A DNA stretch of 64,000 nt from Cymodocea nodosa. Its lineage: Eukaryota; Streptophyta; Magnoliopsida; Alismatales; Cymodoceaceae. The stretch covers positions 15,084,001 through 15,148,000 of the forward strand of contig JAZBRI010000011.1 in assembly GCA_036874045.1 (NCBI GenBank), given 5' to 3'. Position 1 is the first letter of the stretch. Every line of letters begins with the position of its first letter. Made by a program: the position numbers and the translations under genes. Below are positions 23,271 to 57,600 of this stretch, one piece after another. The notes under the pieces were generated by a model. It was given only the letters and a program-made list of their open reading frames with translations. It did no database searches and was not told where the DNA came from.

Positions 23271-25122
23271 ATGGTCAACATCGGTAAAATCACTACCTCG
23301 GAGCCGCATCTTCTTCCCTCCCCACTTACTCTTTTCGTTCTCCTCTTACTTCTCGTTCCTCCTGCAATGTTCTCCTGCGTCTTTGCTGTTGACAACCAAC
23401 GAAGGTAACCGATTCCTCGTCCTTTTCTTTCTTTTGCTTGGCAATTTCTAGATCTGCTCTGAATCGCGTGTTCGTTGTTCTCGTTTCACTCAGAACCACT
23501 CGTAGTAGAGTGATCTGGTTCTCTAAGTGGTGGAATCTTCCTTTTCCTATCTAAGATAGAACCGTGGTAACTATTTCTTGACTAATTTGAAATGTCTTGG
23601 TACGAGCGGACCGTGTCGGCTTGTTGTCAGCGCTGTTTGATACTTGTATACCTCAAGCCCTACTTTAATATAAATAAATAAAGCGATAAAAAGCAGTATT
23701 GGAAGCAAGCATAACCATAAGGTTCTCAATTACAATTACAAATTTACGAGGTGTTGTACGAACAATGCAATATGCGATAGAACAGTTTTACAAATTACAA
23801 TTGAACCAAAACAAATCTAATGTTAAAGGAAACTAGTAATGAAGTCACAAAAAATCTGATCCCGAGTATACTTTGTGCATGCTTTAACTTTCATTGTATC
23901 CTGTGTCATCTAGAACCATATGGTATCCATCTTTGGCTGGTACCTATAATTGAGAATACTGCACGTTGATTATTTTTATTTGTCTTCACAAAGAGTACAA
24001 CCACCACCCAATACTTCCATCTTGGTCAAGTATTCTCTCTCTTTCTCCATTCAAATTCCAATTCAAAGTTTTTTAATGCTTTCCAATCAAAGGCTCAGTC
24101 ATTGATCTCCTTCATCTATTTCGGACCAACATAATATTAACAATTTAAAACCTCGTCACCAACTTATAAAAATTCAATTAATTTTTCATGAAAAAAGGCA
24201 TGAGAGTAAGAAACCAGGAACAGATCTTGAAGTGAATTTAATGAAGATTTTTGACTGGTACCACTTCAGTACAGGAGTTATTTGTTTATAGATGTTAGTT
24301 ATTAAAGGCATAAAACCTTTGAATGATTTTTCTTGTCGGAACAGATAAATGGGGAAATTTGACGGAGAAAGTGAAATGCTGATTGAGGAGTAGTTCTGAA
24401 AGGACAGGAAGTATTAAGAACGTATGGATGGCTGGAAACCCCTTGAGAGGTTTTATTTTGGAAATATTCTTCTCTCTGTCCACATGGAATAACCTGAATT
24501 CATAAGAGTTTATGAAGTAAGAAGGTGTATCGGTAAGATTCCTTTCCCTGATAGTGGCTAGTGCAACGTCTTAGCAAACATCTTTTTGCAGGCGTAAGAA
24601 ATATCTCAGAGATGAATTGCTAGGATGAGAAATAGCCCTTATATTCAGAATTTTATTTTCTGAATGATGGTAATCACCAATGGTTCTTTATAGTCCAAGA
24701 TTGTGAAAAATGGAATATGGTCATTATATGGATTGTAATTTAAAACATTTTTGAAAAAGAGGTTTGAATCCTCGAAATTATTACAATTACATATTAAATT
24801 TTGAATCCTCTAAATGTGTATACATGTAAACATCAAATTGCATAACTTTATGTAACTGTCTAATTGTGTATGCATGTCCAATTTGTACATCAAGTCGTTT
24901 AAAATAACATGATGAGAGGGTTATAAATTTATCATGTTCGTAATTTCTTATATACATAAAATAAAATTGAACTCCCGTCCAGTAATTACATATTATACAC
25001 CTGTTCATATATGATATTGTAATATTCCTAGGTCTTTTTTAGAGCAAGATGCAATGCTCAAACAGAGGTGTATTGCTGAGTTTTGTAGATTTGTTAAGGA
25101 ACTTTTTGCAACATTTCCACTT
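23271..25122 (+). CDS. Possible gene of unknown function, first two exons
   Basis: I do not recognise this protein. Exon 23271-23404 starts with ATG and encodes a 44-residue stretch with a strong hydrophobic core (LTLFVLLLLLVPPAMFSCVFA), which looks like a signal peptide or anchor, and ends at an AAG|GTAACC donor. A segment at 25032-25122 follows a CCTAG acceptor. It restores the frame exactly (RR-SFLEQDAMLKQRC and on to ELFATFPL) and ends at a GT. A third exon-like piece lies further on, near 27150-27251. Phase agreement and composition argue for a real or recently lost gene, but no stop-terminated end was found. Confidence 0.27.
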
Positions 25123-25171
25123 GTAATTGTGGCAATGCACATGCATTGATTGTTGTTATTTATTGTCAGAA

Positions 25172-25320
25172 GTTGGGGCAAGCCTTAATGCAAGGGCAAA
25201 GTCACTCCATTCTAACCTGTTGATCATAGGTTCAAACACTTGGAATCAAACTCTCCACATATGCAGGTAAGTCTGTACACAATTTCACCACCTTCCTTAA
25301 AAAAGAGGACCACCTTAGAC
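25172..25320 (+). mobile_element. tRNA-derived SINE fragment
   Basis: The sequence has the layout of plant tRNA-type SINEs: a B-box-like GGTTCAAACAC, then TTGGAATCAAACTCTCC, then CATATGCAGGTAAGTCTGTACACA, which corresponds to the familiar CAGGGTAAGGCTGCGTACA tail. It is diverged, and the A-box side is weak. Ends and target duplications could not be set. Confidence 0.55.
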
Positions 25321-27050
25321 ATCATATCTGTAGAAGCTTTGTGCACCAGGTTTTTTTTAATTTTATTCTTGAAAGTCAAAACTGTAACCAGTATTTAGAA
25401 TCTGCAGACCGTTTTTTACTACAAATGCAAGGAAAACTCAATTTTTGGACAATTGAAACACTCCCTACAAAAATTTCCTTCATTATGCCATGATGAAAGC
25501 AGACAGTTATATTTATGAATACATTTTTACCAGATAGAGTTAAAACTTGAAATATGCAAAGCTGAAATTCAACATGTTTTTTCCTATCCTAAAATACTTG
25601 ATCATATTTATAGTTTTTATTATTTAGTTTTATTAATTTTTTATTTGTTTAATTGATTTCAATATACATGTAGATATTTTTATGTGCTACCTTGCAATCA
25701 AATTACTATTTCCTCTTTTTTACATGATCAAGAAAAATCTCTCAATCATCATTTTATTTTTAAGGAATGTTAGTAATTTTCATAAGGATATCATATCGTT
25801 AGAAATAACAAATGTTTGATTGAAACTATCTCGAAGCAAAATCTCATTAAAATTTAATGATTAGAGGTGGACTCAATTAGCTTAATTAAGCGAAAGGTAT
25901 ATGTAAAATACACGTGAAAAGGTGATTTATATCATGTATCTGTGTGAAATAATATAAACTTATTTGAATTGAAATCCAAAATTACCATTTTTCAGTCAAG
26001 CTTATTTCCACGTCTATAAGAATAATTAATTTTTAGTGTTTGGTAAAAATTACTTTTTATTTCTTATTTAATGTTATCGATCTTTTGGAAAATTAACAAA
26101 AAGGCTGATTTTATTTGTTATGGGAGAGGTTTTTTGTTTAATTATATAGATAGTATTTTTGGTAAGTTACACATTTCTTTAGGATTCGGTAAGTTAATAT
26201 TAATTGTGATTGAAAAGGTGTTTTAGGAACATCACAGAAGTGGATGATTCATGTGCCAAATCGCACATGTAAATATTCTAACTTATTAATTTTATCGAAT
26301 AAAATTATTTTTAAATGATGTACATAAGTTACTTGGTATGCAGCTTGAAATGTAAAACTTACGATGAGAGGTAGGTAAGTTGAAAATTCTACTATATTAA
26401 ATTAAATGTTAAATTCTATGTAATATAGTTACATATATTATAATCTCTGTTGCTAAGTAATGAACAAACTTATCGTGTTGGTTAAATTCATATGTCAAAA
26501 TTCCTTAGATGTCAGTTATTGTCTTTCTTAACGCAAAAGCATTTTTCTTATCATCTTTCAAAGGTATTTTTGGTAGTTCACAGAAGAGCAGGTATGAGGT
26601 GCGCTCCTCCTTGAAGATTGGCCCTCATGATAATATATATGCATACATAAGCATGTTATGTCTTTAAGAAAATTTTCACTTGCACCTTTTATTTTTAATA
26701 ATTTTTTAAATTAAAAAAAAATTATATAATTGATCAATCTATAGAATAATATATTATGTATTAAAGTTTCAATTTAATATGAATTCTCATTTAAAATCAA
26801 TATTTGAAATTTAATAGAAATGGGTAAATTGAAATGATGAATACTTATTTAATTAAATTAAATTTTTGTTATATATTTAGTCATTTAATGTTAAAAGTCT
26901 ATGTATCTATTTCCACATTTTAGAAATATTTTCTAGAGGTAATTTCAAACAAGTCATTTCTCGGAAGATTACCCCAAATGCATATGTATAATCAAACAAG
27001 ACTTACGACTACAGTAATGGTCCTTGAGAATATGCTTTTGAAATGCTAAC
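25321..27050. other. AT-rich stretch without a recognised gene
   Basis: Very AT-rich, with frequent stops in all frames. If the exon-like pieces on either side belong together, this is intron. Confidence 0.5.
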
Positions 27051-27149
27051 ATCAGGCTGGTATAGCATGCATTTGGGCACAACTCTTTGCTTGGACTCTT
27101 GAATCGGTGGGCAGACTTGCTGCAGCTTTTGGGATACCGTTCTCAGATT

Positions 27150-27251
27150 GTGTTTTATTGGATATGTCAATGGCTATTCCACGACTGCGGCTATAATATC
27201 GTAGAAATTATTGTTGCAGCAGTTCTTTCTACTGTTATAATATTCTCAAGG
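27150..27251 (+). other. Exon-like segment, unidentified
   Basis: After a TTCTCAG acceptor-like site the frame ATT GTG TTT TAT TGG stays open through IVEIIVAAVLSTVIIFS, a hydrophobic helix-like run, to a very good donor (TCAAG|GTAAGT, exon end 27243-27251 region). Its entry phase agrees with that of the segment ending at 25122. I cannot name the protein. Confidence 0.25.
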
Positions 27252-28434
27252 TAAGTATAATTCACTTCAAAAAAATTTCTTGTATCTTATTATAAAATAT
27301 CATATTGTCAAATAGACTACTATAAGATACTTTCAATAGTCCTCTTAAATGTTAATTTTTTTCCAAAATACCATCATGATTAGGCTATTATCTATATATG
27401 TAAAGACTTCTTTGTCTTTTTTTACTCACTAAATTACCTTCTAAATCGCTTGTGTCTGTTACGAGACATGCGACGGAGGTGATAACTTATTAGGTTAGAA
27501 GTAGAAGAAAATAAGAATATTTAGTCCTTTTATATTTAAGATAAGTAAAAATCTGGGTTAAGTTAGATATTGCGATAAAGGGTATTTAAATAAACACATA
27601 TTCTATATTTCGACATGTGATTATAAAAAATTTTATAGTAGAATACAAGAAAAAAAATTTGCATGCTTTTCCAAGTTGACGGATGCCAAAATAGAAAATC
27701 TGGGGGAAAAATACAAAATTTCGGAAAGCTCGCCTTGGTTACCTTTGACAGCTTGGTTGGGTGCCCCCGAACTTCAGAACAGCTGGAAACACCCTGTCGA
27801 CCATCGCCTTGCTCAACGCGAAGTCTAGGTTTTCGACACTGTCGTTCGCTGCCACTCCTAGATCTAGTCGTTTCTGTTGATGCCGAACGACGCTGTGCGG
27901 GACTCCGAGGTCTCCATCGAATGGTAGGCACTTTTACCCTTCGGTTCCTTTTGCCGGTGCACTGGCTTCCAGTTGTTTATGCATTCTGGTTTTGGAATTT
28001 TTTCGTTGGCTTTTTTTCATAACGTGTGAGATGAAACTATGATTTTGTCTCTCCCAAGTTGATGTTGTCCTAATAATGGTATTCTGGTTCAGGCTGGCTT
28101 TCCTTTTTTCCGTGTTGTATTATTTGTTATTGCATTAGGTATTTCGTTAGATACATCTCTGTGTTGATTTTTTTATATCTATATTTCTATGATGTTCTTT
28201 TCGTTGATTTGGGTTGGTTGCTTTGTTCTCCTGCTTCTGAATAGGGGGTCTTTTGGCTAGTGCGTTTGGAGATTGTAATTCTATCAAAATTACCCATACG
28301 TTTAGTTTTGGGGATTCTTCGCTCGTGTTGTTGATCTGGCATTTACAATTCATGCATACATTTTACAGGTTCAATGTTTTGGGCCGTTTGAGGAGTATTC
28401 TCGATCAAACGATTCAGAAAACGATTGCGTATGT
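27252..28434 (+). promoter_or_regulatory. Promoter, leader exon and leader intron of the membrane-protein gene
   Basis: GC content rises around 27720-27930, consistent with a transcribed non-coding first exon. A donor near 27922 and an acceptor at 28361-28368 would remove a 450-base leader intron rich in T, as is typical of plant leader introns. No TATA box was identified with confidence. Confidence 0.4.
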
Positions 28435-29748
28435 GTGATTCAATTGGCTTTGAAAGGCAGCATCTTGAGACGGAAGGCAATCGTAGAGTTGTTTGCAACA
28501 TTGAGACAGCCACTGGAGGGCTTCTTTGGTATCCATGCTGGCAAGGAAGTCGTGCTTGGAATTTGTGATTTGGGTGTGATGCCCCTGCCGAGGTTCGTAC
28601 TTGATGTATTTGGAGTGGTGACGATTTTGCTCGTCTCTGTCTTTGTGGTTCTCGGCCTATTTTGCATCATTTACTCTGTCTACTTCCGCCTGCTAATTTT
28701 AAGACAAGGCTTTCTCCAACTCGAATATTTTAACGGTCCGTGGATCATCAGGATTGTGCTCATTGTGGTCGCGATTTGGTGGGGTATCGGAGAGTTTTTC
28801 CGACTTAATTTACTGATAGGGGAAGGTAGGCTTTTCACTTCTCTGCCTCTGCAGGAAGGTGCCTGCAAGTTCTACATCATCTGGAACATTGGATTTGCAG
28901 AACCAAGCTTTTTCCTTATTCTTGTATCCCTTCTTCATGCTTCATTGCAGAAGAAAGAGTGTGGTGCTCTGAGCCGTGGATGGAATCTGAGAACTGCCGG
29001 TTATGCTCTCCTTTTTGGCCTCCCAATTTACCTCATTCAATTTGTCTTGATTTTAATTGAACCCAAACTCCAGAACAAAGAGAGAGATATGAAAATACAG
29101 AAGTACTTAAGGAGCACCTCGTTTTTGGCAGGAGACTACATTACTTGTACTTACCCATTGATGAACACTATAGTTCTTGGTTTTTTTTATTGCCTACTGA
29201 TCTGCTATGTCTCATGCCTTGGTTTTCAAATGGCGTCAACGGTCATCAATAAGGGATTGCAAAGACGGGTTTATTATCTGATCATCTCAATTGTTGTGTT
29301 TCTTCCACTAAGAGTTTGCCTTCTTGGGTTTTCGGTCCTTGCACAACCGGGTGGCTTAGTATACGAGGCAATTGTATTATTAGCCTTCCTCATGCTGATG
29401 CTGTGTGTGCTGGTTGGTATTTGGATGCTGGTTTACCATCCCGTTGCAGATTCCTTGGCGCTGAGAGACCTAAGATTCTTGGAACTTGATGAGATGCCAG
29501 TTGATGATTACTTTGATGGTGCTTCTTCTCTCATTGTCAATCGGAGTCATTTTGAGACAGGAAGAAGCTCCGGTTCATCGACAAAAAGCAGCTCAATATC
29601 TTTCCAGACAGCTGCAAAAGATGAAACAACACCAGGCTTTGGAGAAAATGGAATTACTTTCTCACATGCAACTCTATTCAGTTCCTCGCCAATGGAATCT
29701 CCATCCTTGCCAGGCAGATCAATGATGCTAATTCATGGTGGTGCCTAG
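28435..29748 (+). CDS. Multi-pass membrane protein, THH1/TOM1/TOM3-like
   Basis: An intronless frame of 437 codons ends with TAG at 29746-29748. It has about seven hydrophobic helices, for example FGVVTILLVSVFVVLGLFCIIY and VLLAFLMLMLCVLVGIWMLVY, then a Ser-rich cytosolic tail (FETGRSSGSSTKSSSISF). I recall plant proteins with the words MPLPRF, YFNGPWIIRI, WWGIGEF, INKGLQRRVY and YHPVADSLALRDL that carry a THH1/TOM1/TOM3-type domain. TOM1 and TOM3 are tonoplast proteins that some tobamoviruses use for replication. The name is by resemblance and the role here is unknown. The likely start is the ATG at 28579 (MPLPRF, 389 residues), since the 48 residues before it are not hydrophobic-family sequence. 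A 5' untranslated intron, about 27922-28368, is suggested by a GAATG|GTAGGC donor and a TTTTACAG acceptor. Confidence 0.72.
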   Translation: MIQLALKGSILRRKAIVELFATLRQPLEGFFGIHAGKEVVLGICDLGVMPLPRFVLDVFGVVTILLVSVFVVLGLFCIIYSVYFRLLILRQGFLQLEYFNGPWIIRIVLIVVAIWWGIGEFFRLNLLIGEGRLFTSLPLQEGACKFYIIWNIGFAEPSFFLILVSLLHASLQKKECGALSRGWNLRTAGYALLFGLPIYLIQFVLILIEPKLQNKERDMKIQKYLRSTSFLAGDYITCTYPLMNTIVLGFFYCLLICYVSCLGFQMASTVINKGLQRRVYYLIISIVVFLPLRVCLLGFSVLAQPGGLVYEAIVLLAFLMLMLCVLVGIWMLVYHPVADSLALRDLRFLELDEMPVDDYFDGASSLIVNRSHFETGRSSGSSTKSSSISFQTAAKDETTPGFGENGITFSHATLFSSSPMESPSLPGRSMMLIHGGA

Positions 29749-31698
29749 GTTAATGTATATGACGGAACTTTGTAGCCCATCTATTTTTTTTACTCCTTGA
29801 TACAAGTTTTGATCTTGCAACAGAGTAGAATTTGATGTAAATGCTTGAGGACTTAGTTCAACAGTTAAATAATGTTCGCTTGTGCATAATTTAGTCATGA
29901 AGGAGATCAGGACTAGTTTAAATTCCTTAGTTCTTTGCTTCGTCTGTTAAGTATGAATATTTGTTTGTACCTTGGATCCAAGGCTTCCCCTCCCCCCACC
30001 TCCCTTCCCCTTTTGGGGAGATGGATACCGACACGATTTTGTGTGGCCCAAGCTGTCCTCTAGCTGCTCATTGTTGTGTTTGGGAGGCATTGTGCTGTAC
30101 CCGTTGTGTTCCTAATATCGTTTTTTTAATGTGATTCATTACAAGGGTATCCAACGATTGACTGACATCTCCAGATAACGAGCTGTCCATTGTGCTGGCC
30201 TTCCAGATGCCAGAGGTATAAATAAAAAAAAGAAAAGAACAATTACCGTTGAGACCTAAAAAAGAAAATAGTTGGAGGGGGCAACTCCTGTGCATTCTAT
30301 CTTCATGTAGCGATGCGGGTTCTGTTCTCTACTTGTGATGGAAGATGGCTTCGGATAACGGAATTTTCATGAGACGTATGCTTGTCAACAATATTTCTTG
30401 TTGAGATCAACATGCAAGTTTTAGACTTGTTTTCCTAATTATCGGATTTGCACGTCTTCCTAATGTATGCAGCATATCATCATTTTTTATGGACTTGAAC
30501 ATGAAAATTTCTCCAGCACTTCGATGGGAACATGCCAGTGCCACATGCAGCCTTGCAGCAATGACTAAAATGTTGTTTAGTTTATTTATTGTCAGTGCTG
30601 AGCCAAGTGCTGCATTTATATCGTCGCCTTTTTCAAGTCTTGTCATTAACGTGTTTAATTTTTTTTTATAATAACAATAGTTTTGTCTTACATCTGAATT
30701 AAGCAAAAAGACAATAGTTTATTGATCAAAAACAGTCCTTGCCTGGAATGGAAAGAAACGAAACGGAAGCAAAGCAAACCATCTTATTTTCATGGAGGTC
30801 GTTTATTTGATCCGACCGAGAAAATTTTATCGTGAATCAAGCCCAGAAATCCATCCATCGCTATTTTACTTAAGTAATGTTTATGATCGATTTTAGAAGT
30901 CTAGATTTTTATAAAAATTGTGATTACACGTTGATAATTTCAAAATAATGAAAATCATAATATTTCAGGTTATGGAATAAAATACATTTGAAATTATTTC
31001 AAATTTTGTGTTAAAAGAGAGGACTATATAAAATCGAAAAACTGATTTTTTTTTTTCTCAATCTTGTAATTTTGAAAATAGAAATTTCAAAATAGTATTC
31101 AAAATTTTCTTAATATTATCATAAATCTGTTATGGCAACCATATTTACGTATGAATTTCTCAAAACCGTAACTGCGAAAAATCTAAAATTAATTTCTCAG
31201 ATATATTTTTTATAAAAAATTAAAGTTGATTTTGGTGGGAAGGGCCGCTGTGAGTGAAGGGGAGAGACCAATGTCACTAAAATTAAAATTTTAATATTTA
31301 CATCTTCTGACCAACGTGAGAAACATACAAGCCGTTTCAATAGAATCCAAGGAACTGATGTCATTTAAAAAGGAAAATTTTCAAAGAAAGAAGCGAAGGT
31401 ACCTTCAGTCCAAAATCCAAAATATATTGTTTTAGAAAAAACCTTTTCGAAAAAGAAGTAACTTTAGGGGTCCGAGATGCAAGCTACTCACAGTCAACGG
31501 CGAATTCGCGTTTCGCTGCTTTCGCACGATGCCAAACGGGCGTGTGCCACTATTGCGTTTATGATTTCCCCAAAAGTAACTTTGTGGTCCAGCGGAGTTG
31601 CATTTCGACTTGGCTTCCTTGTCGTCCATTCCGGCCGGGGGGAAGAGGAGAGGACGAGGAGAGGATAACGAAGTCGAGGTTTAGGCTTCCTGCTGAGG
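29749..31698. other. Intergenic: 3' flank of the membrane-protein gene, then cytochrome c promoter
   Basis: 29749-30100 looks like 3' untranslated sequence, including a C-rich stretch near 29985-30010. 30100-31420 is AT-rich and empty. 31450-31698 is GC-richer and is likely the promoter and leader of the cytochrome c gene. Minus-strand frames here have no family resemblance. Confidence 0.55.
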
Positions 31699-35790
<4,092 letters not shown>

Positions 35791-38000
35791 GATCGACAAT
35801 ACAACATTCTTCCATTTTTTGGGGGCTAATAATAAATGACCTACGAGTATAGTGTCCGGCTTGCTCCATTGAGCATGCTAAAAGTCATTCAAAACCATTT
35901 TCATTGTTTTAAATTCTGTTCGATTTCCATGCCCATGTAGGTCATGGGCACAGATAAACAACCTATGAGAAAATTAACAATTTCTTGATAACATAAGCAT
36001 AACCGTCTGTGTTGAGCCAGTAGTTGAAATGATTGATTGATGGGTAGATACAGCCTACAATGCATGTATCTTGCTCTTGAAGTCAGAACTGCTTTTAACC
36101 TGTGATGGTTTGATATTTTTCCTTAATTACTACACAGAGCAAAGCAAAGGCTGTAGAAGAAGACAATCCAATATAAAAAAGGAAGAGCATGCAGTAAATG
36201 AAGTTTTTTTTATTTATCAGAAGTTGGACGGCGGCATAGAATTAAGACAACCCACGACAACATCAATTGCTTCTTTCTCCCTGCTTGGGGTACATTAAGA
36301 TGATTGAGGATGAGACAATTGGAAGGCTTGGTTTAGGTTTTTTAAATAATGACAATATTTTTATTTGAATTTCAAGAATTCTTCTTTTCTTGGTAGTGTC
36401 TGGGAGAAATTGAAATGTCCTGTTTTCTTAGAGTGTGCTGGAAGACCACCTATCTTGCTGTAGGTGTTTAGTGTATTGCTCTCTACTTCAAGTGAAGTTG
36501 AAGGGTTGGCTCATGGAAGTTGTCATACGGATGAAGATGGTCCTCGACTCCGGCCACATAACTCCGATGACCTGCTTGTTTCAGGTTACTCCGATGATTA
36601 AGACAATATCTTGAAGAAGCACAAGAAAAGACGAGCATTGCTTCCCATTTAAGACAATTTCTTGAAGAAGAAAGGATCATTCTTTATCACGTCGTAGAGG
36701 ATGCGCTTGTCGTGGAGAATAAAATGAAACACTCATGAAAACTTTTATTTGGATGAAGTCATAGTTCGGAGGAGTGGATGAAGTTAATGGTTTGCTTGGT
36801 CGGCTTTTATTTCACTTGTGATTGTGGTTCCATAATCAAGTACTATATTTATTTAATTCTATTATTAAAAAGAAAAAAAATTAATGAAAGGCAAAGTACG
36901 CAACCATAAAAAAAGTGAATGGTTAGGAACATCGTAAACGTTGACCAGAGGCATCAAAACCCAAGGAGTGCGTGCAAGAATGGAGAAGAAAATGATGTGT
37001 ACGTAGGTGTAAATTCGACCTTTGCTGGAATGAGTTTTCTCTCAATAATTATTACTTTTCTATCAATCTGGATCAGTTGCCAAATTTGACCATCTCCAAC
37101 AATTCGTTTAGAAGAACATTAGTTTTAATTTATAGAAAAAGTTGTAATCATTCATGCGTAATAGCTTACGGTGTTCCGTAATCATTTCTGACCATTTTTT
37201 TTCCCTCCAATTCAGGCGTTCATTTGGTAGCGACAAGGACATTCGACTTTTAACGATAATAATTAATAATAATATATCTCGGAAGTGCGCTTTTTAATAT
37301 TTTTTCCAACCATTTTGCAGAAGTAGAATTGAAGTTTGTGAGGGCGTTGTTATTTGGAAAGGAATCATCGATAAGCTTAACTTGTGTGATATAGAAGTGC
37401 CACCGAGAGTGGTTGGATATGCTTGGTTGGAATTTAATGGAAATGATCAAGTCCAGGTGGATGAGTCATCTGAGGTGACTCAAGGCCGGGCCCATTGCAG
37501 GCTTTTTTAAATGATATCATTATCACGTGGGTTTTTTTTTTTTTTTCTGCTACTGATGTTGTGTAGGCTCTGAAATATTAACTTAAAATTTAATAATATA
37601 AAATTTTATTTAGAATAAATATTTTTCAAAAAAATTATTTATTGACACATTTTAAATGACCTACCTCTACCTTCGATATTTTTTGGACTTCGACGCCGAC
37701 ATTCTGCAATTGTCAAGTAAAAAAGTGGAAGACACGTTCTCCACGTAGAACTTTTACCGGTACGGACAAGTCGTCGGCGTCGACGAATCAAAGCTCAGGT
37801 CTAGCGTAGGCGTGCAGGGTTCCTTTCCAATTGTGCAGGTCAGCTTCCTCGATCCACTTACTGCGGTTCTCGCTGCTTCCTTTTAGCTTTTCTTCTCCGG
37901 CGGTTACGCGAGCGAGCGCGTGCGTTGTCGGATAAAAACCGACTTGTTTTCGGGAAAAGGCCTCCCAAGTTGTACACTTCGTATAGGCTGCCGCCATTAG
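35791..38000. other. Intergenic between cytochrome c and glucosylceramidase genes
   Basis: The left end is cytochrome c 3' untranslated sequence. A patch at 36500-36720 has a short internal duplication (TTAAGACAAT..CTTGAAGAAG twice) but no clear protein. The right part from about 37680 is GC-richer and looks like the promoter and leader of the next gene. No gene was recognised in between. Confidence 0.55.
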
Positions 38001-38562
38001 CCCGGTGGTCGGGAAAGTGGTAAGTACGCGATGTTTTTTCTGTTTCTTTTGCGTTAGGAGGAGTAGTCTGTTTGTGGATTGAATTGCTGGATTAAGTGAC
38101 GATCGTACGAGGTGGGCTGGCTGGTGGTCACTTTATCCATGGCTGCAGTGGTAGTCGGAACCCGTGTTGTCTGTAGTCCTAAACCGCAGTTTCATTTATT
38201 TTTATCCTCTTCATGTCGATGTCCATCCGGACGTATACAAAGCGAAGAGGTAGTGATTCCACGTGACTTTCGGACAGAAGTATACCTGAAGATGCTATTC
38301 AGTAAGTACATGACCCAGAAGAAGGTCTTTATGGTCTTACAACGCGATGTTAAGCTTTCCATTTTATTATAAATACCGGTCGGAAACTAGAGGACCCCGC
38401 CGTACCCACGGTACAGAGAGATCTTGAAGTTTGCATTAGTGGGTTGCCCAAAAATAAGTCTTTATTGGACTCAACTTTTTTGTTTATACCTTTAATCAGT
38501 CTCTATCTTTGCGTCATTTGGTTGTTTTTTCCTTGCAGTTTTGTAATAACTGTTACACTCAG

Positions 38563-55959
<17,397 letters not shown>

Positions 55960-57390
55960 AGGAGCTAAATTTTCTCCTTCTGATTCTTTTTTAAAAATGT
56001 AATATTCTGAATGCCTTAGATGCTCATAAATCCCTTCAAAATAAAATAAATGGGTACATAATTTTAATATTTGATAACCAATGAGACAACCAATGAGATA
56101 GTGGTAATTAATTTTTTGTTTCATTGTAAGAAAAACTATCTTAGGCTTGAATTTAGATAAAAATGATTCTATTATCAAAAGTATTGTTATTATTATTATA
56201 AACAATAAAGTAGAAGATCATTTGTTATTCTACCACTCTTGGTTTTCATTTCCTTTGGTGGTGGTGGCTACATATTTCACCAACTCATGAACAATCATGA
56301 ATATATAAGGATTCCTTGAGTGTCAATTTGCCCACTGTAATTGAGTTCAATAATTACCATCCCAAACAAAATGAAAAAACAGAGTGGTGAAATGATGATC
56401 GGTCCCAAAAGTGCATCTTTAGCATATACTAGAATAGGATTAAGGTCATCTCACTTTTAGGCTTCGGCTTGTAGTACTGATCATTCCCGTTCCTTTGACT
56501 TAAGAAAGCAAGCATGAATGACCTACCCAGCATGGTATGGAGTCTTTAATTAGTAGCGAAATGTGAGGAGAAACCTTTCAAGATGATAGTTTCGGTCAAA
56601 ATTATCTTCATAAATGAGAGAGAGCCTTTGGTAGAATTTCTTGGGTACCTAATAGACATTGACTGAAAAGCATGACAAGGGTTGTTTCTGCTTATCCTTG
56701 TTTGGTGTGCCACTTAAGCTAATGCAGCTTTTGTCTTGTGGAGTATTAGGGACCTAAATCTCTTAGTACAGATTCTAAAGCAGGAATTATTATATCATTA
56801 AAGTGAATGGATTTTTTAAATTAATACTTTCTTATGCCTTGGAATTAGCAGAATCAGGACCTGCTTCATTCCCAAGCACACCTTTAATTAATCTCCTTGT
56901 AGTGTGTCTTCTCTTGGTAGAATCTCTAAGCTAGAGACTGAGGTGAAGAAGTAAAAATGATGAGATCCAAGATCTGGCTAGTAACTTTCTAATAAATGCT
57001 TGAGAAGATAGAGGAGCTAGAATGACAATTTGAACATGGTCGGCCAAGACGATCAAAACATTGTAGATTAAAGCATACGAGGCGACACCGATACCTTAAA
57101 TGGCAAATTGCATGGCATGCAATGTGAGATTTTCATCAATTCGCAACCAATGAACAACATTTGTTATAGTTTGCATCGTCTAAGTACTGTGAAATGGTAG
57201 TGTCTATTGGTCCACCTCCTTAAGGGGCTTGGACGTTAGGGTTTTGACGAAGGTTCCTGTTGATGAGATGGTGTTGAGTTTCTTCCAGACACATCTTTTC
57301 TCTTCCAAGTCAAATTCTAACTTCTATTTTAGGTCAAATTTTCGCAAAATCTCATTTCTGGTTATTTTTTCCCTTTCTGGAGTTAAAAGT
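55960..57390. other. 3' flank of the glucosylceramidase gene, no gene
   Basis: The first few hundred bases should be 3' untranslated sequence. Beyond that the DNA is of mixed composition with no recognised frame. Confidence 0.5.
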
Positions 57391-57391
57391 A

Positions 57392-57600
57392 TGATTTATG
57401 ATAAAAATGATTCATATGATTTTGGATAAAAATTGATTTATATCATTTTGGATGATAATGATTTATATGATGATTTTTAGATAAAAGATTTATATAATTT
57501 TGGATAAAAAAGATTTAAATGATTTTAGATAAGAATGATTTATATAATTTATGATAATAATTTTTATATGATTTGTATATAAGAAGATTTAGAATTATTT
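57392..57600. repeat. AT-rich imperfect tandem repeat, about 30 bp period
   Basis: Degenerate repeats of a GATTTATATGATTTTGGATAA word, seven or so times, with variable spacing. Confidence 0.6.

Noticed and set aside
37788-37997. Minus-strand frame of 69 codons beginning MAAAYTKCTTWEAF
   Set aside because: It lies in the GC-richer leader region of the glucosylceramidase gene, has no family resemblance and no partner exons.
38112-38372. Plus-strand frame of 86 codons before the glucosylceramidase start
   Set aside because: It lies within the likely leader intron. The true start at 38563 gives correct phase and wording with exon 2.
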